Numbered from the stretch's first letter, positions 33,429 to 44,062 are shown. The stretch is 64,000 nt of DNA from Agromyces atrinae (GCF_013407835.1 NZ_JACCBI010000001.1:434001-498000), one strand, 5' to 3'. Notes: generated by a model from the sequence alone, not told the origin. Numbers and translations are program-made.

Positions 33429-35261
33429 TCAACCGGCGGTCGAGATGCCCTCGGTCGCCGGGGCGCCGCTGTACATGCCCTCGATCTCGCCCGAATAGTC
33501 GCGCAGGATGTTGTCGCGCTTGATGCTCATCTTCGGCGTGAGGTGGCCGCTCGCCTCGGTGAACTCGGTGTTCAGCACGACGAACTTGCGGATCGACTCC
33601 GCGCGTGAGACCGACTCGTTGGCGGCGTCGATCGCGCGCTGCACCTCGGCGAGCACCGCCGGGTTCTTGACGGCCGCGGCGAGGCTCATGCCGGCATCCT
33701 GGCCGTTGTTGCCGAGCCACGCGGGCAGCATCTCGGGGTCGAGGGTGACGAGGGCCGAGATGAACGGCTTCTGATCTCCGACGACGACGATCTGGCCGAC
33801 GAGCGGGTTCGCACGGATCGGGTCTTCGAGCGCGGCCGGTGCGACGTTCTTGCCGCCGGCCGTGACGATGATCTCCTTCTTGCGTCCGGTGATGGTCAGG
33901 AAGCCGTCGGCGTCGAACGAGCCGAGGTCGCCCGTCTTGTACCACTCGCCGTCGAACGACGCCGCCGTGGCCTCGGGGTTCTTCCAGTACTCCTTGAAGA
34001 CGTTGACGCCCTTGACCTCGATCTCGCCGTCGTCGGCGGTGCGCACCGAGACTCCGGGGAGGGCGGGGCCGACCGTGCCGATCTTCGACTTGTTCGCGAG
34101 GTTCACGGTCGCGGGAGCCGTCGTCTCGGTGAGGCCGTAGCCCTCGAGGATCGTGATACCGAGCGAGTGGTAGAAGTGGCCGAGTCGCGGGCCGAGGGGC
34201 GCGGAACCCGAGACGGCGTAGGTGACGTTGCCGCCCATCGCCGTCCGCAGCTTCGAGTAGACGAGCTTGTCGAAGAGCTTGAACTTGATCTTCAGACCGA
34301 ACGGGACGGGCTTGCCCTCCTGCACCAGTCGCGAGTGTTCGACAGCCGCGTCGGCGGCCGCGCGGAAGATCTTGCCCTTGCCGCCCGCCTCGGCCTTCTG
34401 CTCGGAGACGTTGTAGACCTTCTCGAAGACGCGGGGGACCGCGAGGAGGAACGTCGGCTTGAAGCTGCCGAGCGAGGGGAGGAGGAGCTTCGTGTCGGGC
34501 TGGTGGCCGACACGCACACCGGCATGAACCGACAGCACCGAGATGAATCGGGCGAAGACGTGCGCCGTGGTGATGAAGAGCAGCGTCGAGGCGCCGCGCG
34601 GGTCGTGGACGACCTCCTTCAGGGCGACGGCGGAGTTCCGGGCGAGCTCCACGAAGTTCGAGTGCGTCAGCACGCAGCCCTTGGGCTTGCCGGTCGAGCC
34701 GGAGGTGTAGATGAGGGTCGCGATGTCGGAACCGACGGCGAGAGTGCGTCGACGCTCGATCTCGGCGTCATCCACTCCGACGCCGGCCGCGGCGAGCTTG
34801 TCGAGGTCGCCGAGCTCGATCTGCCAGACGTTGCCGATCTCCGGCAGCTCGGGGTGCACCTCGTCGAAGCGCGCGAAGTGGTCGGCGGTCTCGAGGATGA
34901 CCGAGGTCGCGCCCGAGTCGGCGAGGTTCCACTTCACCTGCTGGGGCGAGCTCGTCTCGTAGACCGGCACGAGGACGGCGCCGGCGAACCACGTGGCGAA
35001 GTCGATGAGCGTCCACTCGTAGCGGGTCTTCGACATGAGGCCGATCTTGTCGCCGGGCTGGATGCCGGCGGCGACGAGTCCCTTCGCGAGCGCGATGACC
35101 TGGTCGTAGAACTGCTGGGTCGTGATCGGCGACCACCCGTCGCCGTCGGGAACGGAGAACAGTACGGAACTCGGTGTCTGAGCGACGCGATCGACGAGTA
35201 GGTCCGTCGCGTTCGCCTGGGGGTCGGCCTCAACGAGGGCGGGCGTATCGAACTGGGTCAC
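33429..35261 (-). CDS. Long-chain fatty acid-CoA ligase (AMP-forming)
   Basis: A 610-residue adenylate-forming enzyme that activates fatty acids to acyl-CoA. The AMP motif YTSGSTGKPKGCVLTH is near residue 190. Other typical parts are GYGLTETTAP, GEWYKTGDLGSFDADGFLTITGRKKE and a C-terminal lysine region. There is no signal peptide; it is a cytoplasmic or membrane-associated FadD15-like enzyme. It begins with GTG and has an AAGGAG ribosome site. It is divergent from glk across a 150-base region. The lipid enzymes plsC and pgsA also in the window use related acyl pools. Confidence 0.9.
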   Translation of the reverse strand: MTQFDTPALVEADPQANATDLLVDRVAQTPSSVLFSVPDGDGWSPITTQQFYDQVIALAKGLVAAGIQPGDKIGLMSKTRYEWTLIDFATWFAGAVLVPVYETSSPQQVKWNLADSGATSVILETADHFARFDEVHPELPEIGNVWQIELGDLDKLAAAGVGVDDAEIERRRTLAVGSDIATLIYTSGSTGKPKGCVLTHSNFVELARNSAVALKEVVHDPRGASTLLFITTAHVFARFISVLSVHAGVRVGHQPDTKLLLPSLGSFKPTFLLAVPRVFEKVYNVSEQKAEAGGKGKIFRAAADAAVEHSRLVQEGKPVPFGLKIKFKLFDKLVYSKLRTAMGGNVTYAVSGSAPLGPRLGHFYHSLGITILEGYGLTETTAPATVNLANKSKIGTVGPALPGVSVRTADDGEIEVKGVNVFKEYWKNPEATAASFDGEWYKTGDLGSFDADGFLTITGRKKEIIVTAGGKNVAPAALEDPIRANPLVGQIVVVGDQKPFISALVTLDPEMLPAWLGNNGQDAGMSLAAAVKNPAVLAEVQRAIDAANESVSRAESIRKFVVLNTEFTEASGHLTPKMSIKRDNILRDYSGEIEGMYSGAPATEGISTAG

Positions 35262-35411
35262 GGTAGCTCCTTCGGTACCGGGAAGTCGGCTGCTATGACA
35301 CCGTCGTCACGGAGGCCGACCTCGGCAGACTGTTTACTACACTCTAGTTCAGTGCCCGGGCGCGACCGCCCGAGAAAACCCCCTCTTCGAGTACCCCGGA
35401 AGGTTCTGCCT
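35262..35411. promoter_or_regulatory. Divergent promoter region of fadD-like and glk
   Basis: A 150-base gap with an AT-rich patch near 35330-35350 (TGTTTACTACACTC). Both genes have ribosome sites (AAGGAG, GGAAGG), so leaders are present, but I cannot assign single -10/-35 pairs with confidence. Confidence 0.4.
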
Positions 35412-36362
35412 GTGCGCGCGATCGGTATCGATATCGGTGGAACGAAGATCGCTGGAGCGGTCGTCGACGAGTTCGGAGAGATCCTCCGCTCTGAGCGTCG
35501 ACCGTCGCCCGCCGGTGACCCCGTCCTCATGGAGCAGACCATCGTCGAGATGATCAACTCCCTCGCCGAGGGTGAGGAGATCGCGGCGGCCGGTGTCGCC
35601 GCGGCCGGGTTCATCGATGCCGCGCAGTCGAGCGTCTACTACGCACCGAACATCAACTGGCGCAACGAGCCCCTCCGCGAGAAGCTCGAGAAGCGCGTCT
35701 CGGTGCCCGTCATCATCGAGAACGACGCCAACGCCGCGGGCTGGGCCGAGTTCCGGTTCGGCGCGGGGCGCCTCGTGAGCGACATGGTCATGCTCACCAT
35801 CGGCACGGGCGTCGGGGGAGCGATCGTCGCCGACGACCGTCTCCTGCGCGGCGGATTCGGCGCGGGAGCCGAGCTCGGCCACCTGCGCATCGTGCCCGGA
35901 GGCCTCGCGTGCGGGTGCGGCCAGCACGGGTGCATCGAGCAGTACGGCTCGGGCCGGGCACTCCTCCGCCTCGCGAACGAGATCGCGGATGCCGGCGGCA
36001 TCGGTCAGGCGCTCGCCTCGGCCCGTGAGGCTGCGGGAGCACTCGACGGCGGCATCGTCGGCTCGCTCATCGCGCAGCGCGATCCGGGCGCCGTCGCGGC
36101 CCTCCGCCAGCTCGGCCACTGGATCGGTCAGGCGGCGGCGAGCCTCTCGGCCGTGCTCGACCCCCAGCTCTTCGTCATCGGCGGCGGTGTGGCCGCCTCG
36201 GGCGACCTTCTCATCGAGCCGATCCGCGCGTCCTATCTCGATCACCTCCCCGCTCGCGGCTACCACCCCGAGCCCGACTTCGTCATCGCCGAGCTCGTGA
36301 ACGACGCGGGAGTCGTCGGCGCCGCCGACCTCGCGCGTATCTACGTCGGCGACCACCGCTAG
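35412..36362 (+). CDS. glk: ROK-family glucokinase
   Basis: Phosphorylates glucose with ATP. The 316-residue sugar kinase has the ATP-binding IGIDIGGTKIAGAVVD at the start, ENDANAAGWAE with the catalytic aspartate, GTGVGGAIV, and the ROK zinc signature GCGQHGCIEQYGSG. The frame is open upstream to 35295, but the GTG at 35412 follows GGAAGG and gives the family N-terminus. A regulator helix-turn-helix is absent, so it is an enzyme rather than a ROK repressor. plsC follows after 60 bases. Confidence 0.92.
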   Translation: MRAIGIDIGGTKIAGAVVDEFGEILRSERRPSPAGDPVLMEQTIVEMINSLAEGEEIAAAGVAAAGFIDAAQSSVYYAPNINWRNEPLREKLEKRVSVPVIIENDANAAGWAEFRFGAGRLVSDMVMLTIGTGVGGAIVADDRLLRGGFGAGAELGHLRIVPGGLACGCGQHGCIEQYGSGRALLRLANEIADAGGIGQALASAREAAGALDGGIVGSLIAQRDPGAVAALRQLGHWIGQAAASLSAVLDPQLFVIGGGVAASGDLLIEPIRASYLDHLPARGYHPEPDFVIAELVNDAGVVGAADLARIYVGDHR

Positions 36363-36374
36363 TCCGGCAGCGAG

Positions 36375-36380
36375 TAGTCT
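36375..36380 (+). promoter_or_regulatory. Candidate -10 of the plsC-aroG promoter
   Basis: TAGTCT lies 42 bases before the plsC TTG. A -35 is not evident. The leader holds an AAAGGCGG ribosome site. Confidence 0.35.
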
Positions 36381-36422
36381 GTACCGGTTGTCGCTCGTGA
36401 AACGCGGAAAGGCGGTGGGCCC

Positions 36423-37112
36423 TTGTTCTACTGGATCATGAAGAACATCGTCGCCGGACCGATCCTGTTCGCGATCTTCCGCCCGTGGGTCAGGGGCCTC
36501 GAGAACATCCCGAAGTCGGGCGGCGCTATCCTCGCCTCGAATCACCTGTCGTTCATCGACTCGGTGTTCCTCCCGCTCGCCGTCAACAGGCGTGTGGTGT
36601 TCCTCGCGAAGAGCGAGTACTTCACGGGCACCGGCATCAAGGGCTGGGCGACCCGGTTGTTCTTCGAGGCCACGGGGCAGCTCCCGATCGACCGATCGGG
36701 CGGCAAGGCTTCCGAGGCGTCGCTCAACACGGGCCTGAAGGTGCTGCACGACGGACAGCTCCTCGGCATCTATCCGGAGGGCACGCGGAGCCCCGATGCG
36801 CGCATGTATCGCGGTCGCACCGGAGTCGCACGCATGGTCCTCGAGTCGGGCGTGCCCGTCATCCCCGTCGCCATGATCGACACCGAGAAGGTCATGCCGA
36901 TCGGTTCGCGCATCCCCAAGATCCGTCGCATCGGCATCATCATCGGCGAGCCGATCGACTTCAGTCGCTTCGAGGGACTCGAGGGCGACCGCTTCGTGCT
37001 GCGCTCCGTCACGGACGAACTGGTCTACAACCTGCGCGCGCTGAGCGGCCAGGAATACGTCGACGTCTACGCCAGTTCGGTCAAGGAGAAGCGCGCGTCG
37101 CTTTCGCGCTAG
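36423..37112 (+). CDS. plsC: 1-acylglycerol-3-phosphate acyltransferase
   Basis: Acylates lysophosphatidic acid to phosphatidic acid. The 229-residue enzyme has motif I NHLSFID, an arginine-rich FFEATGQLPIDRSG, motif III YPEGTRSPD, and motif IV VPVIPVAMI. All four motifs are canonical, unlike the FPEAG variant at 6519. It begins with a rare TTG, preceded by AAAGGCGG. It is followed 67 bases later by aroG; the glk-plsC-aroG-kinase order is conserved in Actinobacteria (compare Rv2182c-Rv2178c-Rv2176). Confidence 0.9.
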   Translation: MFYWIMKNIVAGPILFAIFRPWVRGLENIPKSGGAILASNHLSFIDSVFLPLAVNRRVVFLAKSEYFTGTGIKGWATRLFFEATGQLPIDRSGGKASEASLNTGLKVLHDGQLLGIYPEGTRSPDARMYRGRTGVARMVLESGVPVIPVAMIDTEKVMPIGSRIPKIRRIGIIIGEPIDFSRFEGLEGDRFVLRSVTDELVYNLRALSGQEYVDVYASSVKEKRASLSR

Positions 37113-37137
37113 GCTCGACAGTCGGCGCTCCCGCCTC

Positions 37138-37154
37138 CCGCGTACTCCACGCGG
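37138..37154. repeat. Inverted repeat in the plsC-aroG gap
   Basis: CCGCGT and ACGCGG flank a 5-base ACTCC loop. It lies 26 bases before the aroG GTG. Too short for a clear terminator; it could be an operator half-palindrome or a processing hairpin. Confidence 0.35.
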
Positions 37155-37179
37155 AATACATCGAGTAGGAAGAACTCCC

Positions 37180-38550
37180 GTGACTCAGTCGGTCGAACCG
37201 GTCGTGCAAGCAGATGCCTCTGTGATTGCCGGGCTCGACTATTGGCGCACGCTTCCGATCAAGCAGCAGCCATCCTGGCCCGACCCCGAGGCCGCCCAGG
37301 CGGCGTCCGCTGAGCTCGCCGGCCTCCCGCCGCTCGTGTTCGCGGGCGAGGTCGACATGCTGCGTGATCGACTCGCCGCCGCTGCACGCGGTGAGGCGTT
37401 CCTGCTCCAGGGCGGCGACTGCGCCGAGACCTTCGCCGGTGCCACGGCCGACCAGATCCGCAACCGCGTGAAGACCGTGCTGCAGATGGCCGTCGTGCTG
37501 ACCTACGGCGCCTCGATGCCGGTCGTGAAGATGGGCCGTATGGCCGGTCAGTTCGCGAAGCCCCGCTCGAGCGACACCGAGACGCGCGGCGACGTCACGC
37601 TGCCCGCGTACCGCGGCGACATCGTGAACGGCTACGACTTCACGCCCGAGTCGCGTGCGGCCGACCCCGGTCGCCTCGTCCGCGGCTACCACACGGCCGC
37701 GTCGACCCTGAACCTCATCCGTGCGTTCACGCAGGGCGGTTTCGCCGACCTGCGTCAGGTGCACAGCTGGAACCAGGGCTTCGCCGCGAACCCCGCGAAC
37801 CAGCGCTACGAGAAGCTCGCCCGCGAGATCGATCGTGCCGTGAAGTTCATGGATGCCTGCGGTGCCGACTTCGACGAGCTCCGACGTGTCGAGTTCTACA
37901 CCGGCCACGAGGGCCTCCTCATGGACTACGAGCGTCCGATGACGCGCATCGACTCGCGTACGGGCACGCCGTACAACACGTCGTCGCACTTCGTGTGGAT
38001 CGGCGAGCGTACGCGCGAGCTCGATGGCGCCCACGTCGACTTCCTGTCGCGCGTCCGCAACCCCATCGGCGTCAAGCTCGGCCCGACGACGACGCCCGAG
38101 GTCATGCTCGAGCTCATCGACAAGCTCGACCCCGAGCGTGAGCCCGGTCGTCTGACGTTCATCACGCGCATGGGCGCCGGGAAGATCCGTGACGCTCTGC
38201 CGCCGCTCCTCGAGGCCATCTCGAAGAGCGACGCGCAGCCGCTGTGGGTCACCGACCCGATGCACGGCAACGGCATCACGACGCCCAACGGCTACAAGAC
38301 ACGTCGTTTCGACGATGTCGTCGACGAGGTCAAGGGCTTCTTCGAGGCTCACCGCGATGCCGGAACCCACCCCGGCGGAATCCACGTCGAGCTCACGGGC
38401 GACGACGTCACCGAGTGCCTCGGCGGCTCGGAGCACATCGATGAGGCGACCCTCGCGACGCGCTACGAGAGCCTGTGCGATCCGCGTCTGAACCACATGC
38501 AGTCGCTCGAGCTCGCGTTCCTCGTGGCCGAGGAGCTCGCCGCACGCTGA
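37180..38550 (+). CDS. aroG: 3-deoxy-7-phosphoheptulonate synthase, class II
   Basis: First enzyme of the shikimate pathway: condenses phosphoenolpyruvate and erythrose 4-phosphate to DAHP. The 456-residue class II (plant-like) form has QGGDCAETFA, KMGRMAGQFAKPRSS and the metal and PEP-binding THPGGIHVELTGDDVTEC. It starts with GTG. It is placed 33 kb from the aro block, a split also seen in Mycobacterium, where this enzyme is allosterically inhibited by aromatic amino acids and paired with chorismate mutase. No chorismate mutase is seen here. Confidence 0.94.
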   Translation: MTQSVEPVVQADASVIAGLDYWRTLPIKQQPSWPDPEAAQAASAELAGLPPLVFAGEVDMLRDRLAAAARGEAFLLQGGDCAETFAGATADQIRNRVKTVLQMAVVLTYGASMPVVKMGRMAGQFAKPRSSDTETRGDVTLPAYRGDIVNGYDFTPESRAADPGRLVRGYHTAASTLNLIRAFTQGGFADLRQVHSWNQGFAANPANQRYEKLAREIDRAVKFMDACGADFDELRRVEFYTGHEGLLMDYERPMTRIDSRTGTPYNTSSHFVWIGERTRELDGAHVDFLSRVRNPIGVKLGPTTTPEVMLELIDKLDPEREPGRLTFITRMGAGKIRDALPPLLEAISKSDAQPLWVTDPMHGNGITTPNGYKTRRFDDVVDEVKGFFEAHRDAGTHPGGIHVELTGDDVTECLGGSEHIDEATLATRYESLCDPRLNHMQSLELAFLVAEELAAR

Positions 38551-38565
38551 TCACCGTTCCACACT

Positions 38566-38602
38566 GAGCCGTCGGCTCCGGCTTCTGCCGGGCCGGCGGC
38601 TC
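38566..38602 (+). terminator. Terminator hairpin after aroG
   Basis: GAGCCGTCGG pairs with CCGGCGGCTC (one G-U) and an inner CCGGC/GCCGG stem closes a TTCT loop. The sequence CGTCGTTC follows, a weak T-tract. The convergent kinase gene ends 40 bases later. Confidence 0.7.
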
Positions 38603-38642
38603 CGTCGTTCACCCGGCGAGGTGCACCCGAGCAGAGCCCGGC

Positions 38643-40541
<1,899 letters not shown>

Positions 40542-40547
40542 GGTTCG

Positions 40548-40553
40548 AGTGTA
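40548..40553 (-). promoter_or_regulatory. Leaderless -10 element of the PASTA kinase
   Basis: Minus-strand TACACT ends exactly 6 bases before the GTG at 40541. No ribosome site lies between. Confidence 0.55.
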
Positions 40554-40617
40554 CGAAGCCGGAGCGCACCCTCATGACCGAAACACCGTGCGACACGCCA
40601 TCGGTATGAGTCTGTTG

Positions 40618-41850
40618 TCAACCGAGCACGCTGAGCCACGTGCGTGCGGGGCCCTCCCACTGCGCGTAGAGGTCGGGGTGGGCCGAGAGCTGCACGGCCT
40701 GCGCCGCGTCGGTCACGCTCATCGTCTCCCACCCGGGGATGTCGATGAGGCCGCGCGGCTCGCCTCCCGTCGGCGACGACGGGCCGCCGTAAAAGGCTCG
40801 CGCGGCGCGAGTCGGGTCGCGGACCTCGGCTTCGGTTCCCCAGCCCATGCTGGGGCGCTGCTGGAAGAGACCGAGCGAGTCGCGGTCGCCGTAGTCGACG
40901 TTCACGAGGCCCGACTCCTGCGCCGCGGCGGCGAGGGCGATGACGATCGCCTGGTCTCCGAGGGCGAGTTCGCGGCCGACGGCGATGATGACGCGCGCGT
41001 TGGCGGCCATCTCGTCGGTGAGGCCCGCGACATCGACCGGGGTCACGATCGCCGCGGGCACGGGGGCGCCCGGTAGGGAGATGACGTCGCCGGGGTGGAT
41101 GACGCTCGACCAGTCGAGTCCGTTCGCATCGAGGACGGCCTGGATGCTCGTCCCGAGACGTTCCGCGATCCCCGAGATGGTGTCGCCCGCGACGACGGTG
41201 TGGGTCGTGGGAGCAGCAGCCGGCGGTGCGGGCGCGACGGCCGCTGCGGGCACCGGCGACGCCGAGTCGGGGAGCACGATCGACTGACCGGCGAAGATGA
41301 GGCTCTGCGGTCCGAGCCCGTTGGCGCTCAGCACGTCGGAGGTCGAGAGGCCGTACGACGCGGCGATGCCGCTGATCGTCTCGCCGTCGGCGACCGTGTG
41401 CCGACGGATCTCGGCGGGGGCGGGTCGCGCAGCGGCGGCGTCGACGAGCGCGAGCACCTGCCCGGGGAAGATGAGGGATGACCAGCTGAGACCGTTCCGT
41501 GCCAGCACGGACGCCGTCGGCAGGCCGAAGCGCTCCGCGACTCCGCTGATCGTGTCGCCGCTCTGCACGGTGTACTCGACGGGTGCCGCCTCGGTCGCGA
41601 CGCGAGCGCCGGCGGTGCGCACCTCGGGGGTGATCGCCTTCGCCTTGGGCGGACGCTTCGACACGGTGGGGTTCGCCTCGGCCGGAGTGGCGACGCCGAA
41701 CGTCACGGCGACGGCGCTGACGATGGCGACGGGCACGGAGACGAGCCGGCCGATGCCGGTCATGGGGCGCGCTCGTCGCCGGCGGGCTTCGCTGCGTGGG
41801 GACGAGTCGCTCGGTTCGTTCGTGTCATCGGCCGGATGTGGCGAAGACAT
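40618..41850 (-). CDS. Exported LysM peptidoglycan hydrolase-like protein
   Basis: A 410-residue protein. A hydrophobic signal or anchor segment near residues 30-60 (VAIVSAVAVTFGVATPAEA) precedes three LysM modules that begin YTVQSGDTISGVAE, HTVADGETISGIAAS and HTVVAGDTISGIAE and each end in a P-G-Q/D-V/S pattern. The C-terminal ~130 residues form a lysozyme-like domain: AAAQESGLVNVDYGDRDSLG has the likely catalytic glutamate, and GLFQQRPSMGWG is conserved. It probably binds and trims peptidoglycan. The ATG at 41850 has a GAAGGG site 8 bases away; an alternative GTG is 9 bases upstream. Confidence 0.82.
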   Translation of the reverse strand: MSSPHPADDTNEPSDSSPRSEARRRRARPMTGIGRLVSVPVAIVSAVAVTFGVATPAEANPTVSKRPPKAKAITPEVRTAGARVATEAAPVEYTVQSGDTISGVAERFGLPTASVLARNGLSWSSLIFPGQVLALVDAAAARPAPAEIRRHTVADGETISGIAASYGLSTSDVLSANGLGPQSLIFAGQSIVLPDSASPVPAAAVAPAPPAAAPTTHTVVAGDTISGIAERLGTSIQAVLDANGLDWSSVIHPGDVISLPGAPVPAAIVTPVDVAGLTDEMAANARVIIAVGRELALGDQAIVIALAAAAQESGLVNVDYGDRDSLGLFQQRPSMGWGTEAEVRDPTRAARAFYGGPSSPTGGEPRGLIDIPGWETMSVTDAAQAVQLSAHPDLYAQWEGPARTWLSVLG

Positions 41851-41887
41851 CGGTACCACCCTTCATGTTCTGACTCGACGACGGCAA

Positions 41888-41902
41888 CCGTCCCACAGAC
41901 GG
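41888..41902. repeat. Small inverted repeat in the LysM/HTH divergent gap
   Basis: CCGTC and GACGG flank CCACA in the 135-base region between divergent genes. The gap must hold the LysM gene promoter, but no -10 is clear on that strand. Confidence 0.3.
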
Positions 41903-41973
41903 GGGGTCTAATCAACGACCGTCTCGCGTGTCCGCGAAGTCGAGTCGGTGCTGCGACGTCCGCTCCGACGTGG

Positions 41974-41979
41974 CAGTCT
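41974..41979 (+). promoter_or_regulatory. Leaderless -10-like element of the HTH gene
   Basis: CAGTCT ends 6 bases before the GTG at 41986. The first base departs from TANNNT, and GGAG 1 base before the GTG is too close to be a normal ribosome site. Confidence 0.35.
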
Positions 41980-41985
41980 TGGAGC

Positions 41986-42324
41986 GTGACAGAGAACGCT
42001 GCCGCCGAATGGCTGACCGTCCCCGACCTCGTCGAGATCCTCGACCTCTCGCCGAGCCGCGTGCGTCGTCTCATCGACGACCACCACCTGCTCGCCGGAC
42101 GCATCGATGGTGTGCTCAAGGTGCCCGCGGTGTTCCTCCGCGACGGTGAGCCGATCGCCGAACTCCAGGGCACGGTCACCGTGCTGAGCGACGCGGGATT
42201 CACCGACGAGGAAGCGCTCCGGTGGATGCTCGAGGTCGAAGAGAGCCTCGGCGCATCACCGATCGATGCGCTGCTCGCCGGCCGCAAGGCCGAAGTGCGT
42301 CGGATCGCCCAAGCCCTCGCCTGA
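41986..42324 (+). CDS. Rv2175c-like small DNA-binding protein
   Basis: A 112-residue winged helix-turn-helix protein. WLTVPDLVEILDLSPSRVRRLIDDHHLLAGRIDGVLKVPAVFL is the DNA-binding half and resembles excisionase-like HTH domains; the rest (FTDEEALRWMLEVEESLGASPIDALLAGR) is a helical bundle. It corresponds to Rv2175c of Mycobacterium, a substrate of the PASTA-free kinase PknL encoded next door there. The kinase in this window lies 1.4 kb away beyond the LysM gene. Regulatory targets are unknown. Confidence 0.8.
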   Translation: MTENAAAEWLTVPDLVEILDLSPSRVRRLIDDHHLLAGRIDGVLKVPAVFLRDGEPIAELQGTVTVLSDAGFTDEEALRWMLEVEESLGASPIDALLAGRKAEVRRIAQALA

Positions 42325-42329
42325 CCTAC

Positions 42330-42350
42330 CGCCGCTCACGATGAGCGGCG
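42330..42350. terminator. Hairpin over the stop codon of convergent genes
   Basis: Perfect CGCCGCTCA/TGAGCGGCG stem around a CGA loop. It starts 6 bases after the HTH gene stop and covers the stop codon (42336-42338) of the convergent prenyl synthase. T-tracts are poor on both strands. Confidence 0.55.
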
Positions 42351-43448
42351 CGTCACCGTCTTCGTCAGTGCGGTGAGTTCGTCGATCGCTGCGCGAGTGA
42401 GGGTTGATCCCTCGAGCGCGGCGAGTGCGAGTGAGACCTGTTCCTCGATGAGGGCCTCGACCGCATCGACGGCGCCGCACTCGGTGAGCGTGCGCTGGAG
42501 CATCCTGACCTGTTCGTCGCCGAGCGTCGGATCGCCGAGCAGCTCGTCGAGCACGTTCCGCGGGCCGGCCGCGAGACGTTCGCGGGCGAGCGCGACGAGC
42601 ACGGTCCGCTTGCCCTCGCGGAGGTCGTCTCCGCTCGGCTTGCCGGTGACGGCGGAGTCGCCGAACACGCCGAGCATGTCGTCACGCAGCTGGTAGGCGA
42701 TGCCGAGCGGGAGGCCGAAGTCGCGAAGGGCCGCGCGCTGGTCGAGGGTCGCCCCACCGATCGCCGCTCCGATGAGGAGCGGTGCCTGGATGCTGTACTT
42801 GGCCGACTTGTAGACGATGACGCGCTCGGCGCGCGATCGCATCTCGCTCTCCTGCTGACGCACCCACGCCTGCTCCTCGAGGATGTCGAGGTACTGGCCG
42901 GCCGTCACCTCCGTGCGCATGTGCATGAACTCCGCACGCGTCGCGCGAGCACGGTCGCGCCCGAGCGGCTCGAGCCCGACGTCGAGGAGCTCGTCGCTCC
43001 ATCCGAGCAGGAGATCGCCGAGGAGGATCGCGGATGACCGTCCGAACGCGTCGGCATCGCCCGCCCACCCGGACTCGAGGTGCGTCGACTCGAACAGGCG
43101 ATGAGCGGCGGGGGAGCCGCGCCGCGTGTCGGAGTTATCGATGATGTCGTCGTGGACGAGGGCCGCGGCGTGGAAGATCTCGAGTGCCGCGGCCGCGGAG
43201 ACCACCGAGTCGAGGTCGGTGTCCCCGACGTCCGCGAACGGATCGAAGCCCTCCCGCCCGGCGACGGACTGCCATCCCCAGTAGCAGAAGAGGGCTCTGA
43301 ACCTCTTGCCTCCGCTGAGAAATCGCCGCGAGAAGTCGGTCAGCGGGGCGAGGTCCGGTCCAATCGAGAGGATGATGGAGGAACGGTCGGAGATGAACTC
43401 GTCGATGCGTGCGTCGACGAGATCGACAAGTCGGAAGCGATCGGCCAC
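42336..43448 (-). CDS. Polyprenyl diphosphate synthase (IdsA-like)
   Basis: A 370-residue trans-isoprenyl diphosphate synthase. It has LSGGKRFRALFCYWGW, the first aspartate-rich motif HDDIIDNSDTRRGSPAAH and the second QLRDDMLGVFGD. Position after the HTH gene matches idsA2 of Mycobacterium. The product chain length (C15, C20 or longer) depends on residues before the first motif, which I cannot weigh with confidence. With CrtE the window has two such enzymes, so this one probably supplies undecaprenyl, menaquinone or another pool rather than pigment. GTG start with TAGGCT 6 bases upstream. Confidence 0.86.
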   Translation of the reverse strand: MADRFRLVDLVDARIDEFISDRSSIILSIGPDLAPLTDFSRRFLSGGKRFRALFCYWGWQSVAGREGFDPFADVGDTDLDSVVSAAAALEIFHAAALVHDDIIDNSDTRRGSPAAHRLFESTHLESGWAGDADAFGRSSAILLGDLLLGWSDELLDVGLEPLGRDRARATRAEFMHMRTEVTAGQYLDILEEQAWVRQQESEMRSRAERVIVYKSAKYSIQAPLLIGAAIGGATLDQRAALRDFGLPLGIAYQLRDDMLGVFGDSAVTGKPSGDDLREGKRTVLVALARERLAAGPRNVLDELLGDPTLGDEQVRMLQRTLTECGAVDAVEALIEEQVSLALAALEGSTLTRAAIDELTALTKTVTRRSS

Positions 43449-43454
43449 CCGCCT

Positions 43455-43460
43455 AGCCTA
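43455..43460 (-). promoter_or_regulatory. Leaderless -10 element of the prenyl synthase gene
   Basis: Minus-strand TAGGCT ends exactly 6 bases before the GTG at 43448. Confidence 0.5.
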
Positions 43461-43477
43461 CCGACGGCGACCGGGAC

Positions 43478-43483
43478 TAGAAT
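43478..43483 (+). promoter_or_regulatory. Candidate -10 of the DUF3040 gene
   Basis: TAGAAT lies 39 bases before the ATG at 43523, giving a leader with a GGAGG ribosome site. Confidence 0.4.
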
Positions 43484-43522
43484 CGTCCCACGGGTGACAA
43501 CCCCGAGCCTGGAGGAAATGAG

Positions 43523-43900
43523 ATGCCGCTTTCCGAGCAGGAGCAACGCCTCCTCGATGAGATGGAGCGCAGTCTCTACCGTAATGATGCGGATTTCGTC
43601 GCGACCGGGGGGCGACGTGGTCGTCCCAACTACCGATCGGTGACCATCGGCATCCTTCTCGCCGCCGCCGGTATCGCCGCGCTCATCGCGGGCGTGGCCA
43701 TCCCTCAGCTCCTCGTCGGCATCGCCGGATTCGTGCTGATGTTCGCGGGTGTGCTGCTGGCGCTGACGCCGTCGAAGAGACTCACGCCCGAAGACATCAC
43801 GTCGTCGACCGGTTCGCCGCGCGCCGCGGCACATGACTCCGGCGGTTTCATCGGTCGCATGAACGACCGCTGGGAACGTCGTCAAGAGGGTCGCGAGTAG
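43523..43900 (+). CDS. DUF3040 membrane protein
   Basis: A 125-residue protein of the actinobacterial DUF3040 family, often placed just before mraZ. The N-terminal MPLSEQEQRLLDEMERSLYR is the family signature. Two hydrophobic helices follow (VTIGILLAAAGIAALIAGVA and LLVGIAGFVLMFAGVLLAL), then a short charged tail. Function is unknown; the position suggests a link to envelope growth or division. A GGAGG ribosome site precedes the ATG. The gene ends at a strong terminator that separates it from the mra cluster. Confidence 0.86.
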   Translation: MPLSEQEQRLLDEMERSLYRNDADFVATGGRRGRPNYRSVTIGILLAAAGIAALIAGVAIPQLLVGIAGFVLMFAGVLLALTPSKRLTPEDITSSTGSPRAAAHDSGGFIGRMNDRWERRQEGRE

Positions 43901-43920
43901 CCTCCCCACCACTCCACGTC

Positions 43921-43956
43921 CGACGAGGGCCGATCGATTCCGATCGGCCCTCGTCG
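43921..43956 (+). terminator. Rho-independent terminator after DUF3040
   Basis: A perfect 16-base stem, CGACGAGGGCCGATCG and its complement, with an ATTC loop, followed by CTGTTT. Confidence 0.85.
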
Positions 43957-44062
43957 CTGTTTAACGAGCCGTGAGCCACTCGGATCGCGCCTCCGGGTGT
44001 GTCACGGGGGCTCACGACGCCCCGTGGAGCCCCCAACCGCTCCATTTCCCTCCACCGCCGAG
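43957..44062. other. Structured gap between two terminators upstream of mraZ
   Basis: A 106-base stretch with no reading frame. It holds GGGGGCTC/GAGCCCCC at 44006-44034 with a 13-base loop, and an alternative CACGGGG/CCCCGTG pairing using the same bases. This could be part of a small transcript that ends at the next terminator, or simply spacer. Confidence 0.35.

Noticed and set aside
37113..37179. Aromatic amino acid attenuator or leader peptide before aroG
   Set aside because: No short frame with repeated aromatic codons and no terminator/antiterminator pair; only a 6-base inverted repeat.
41851..41985. A clear promoter for the LysM gene
   Set aside because: Several weak AT-containing hexamers exist, but none has the spacing or consensus to choose one.
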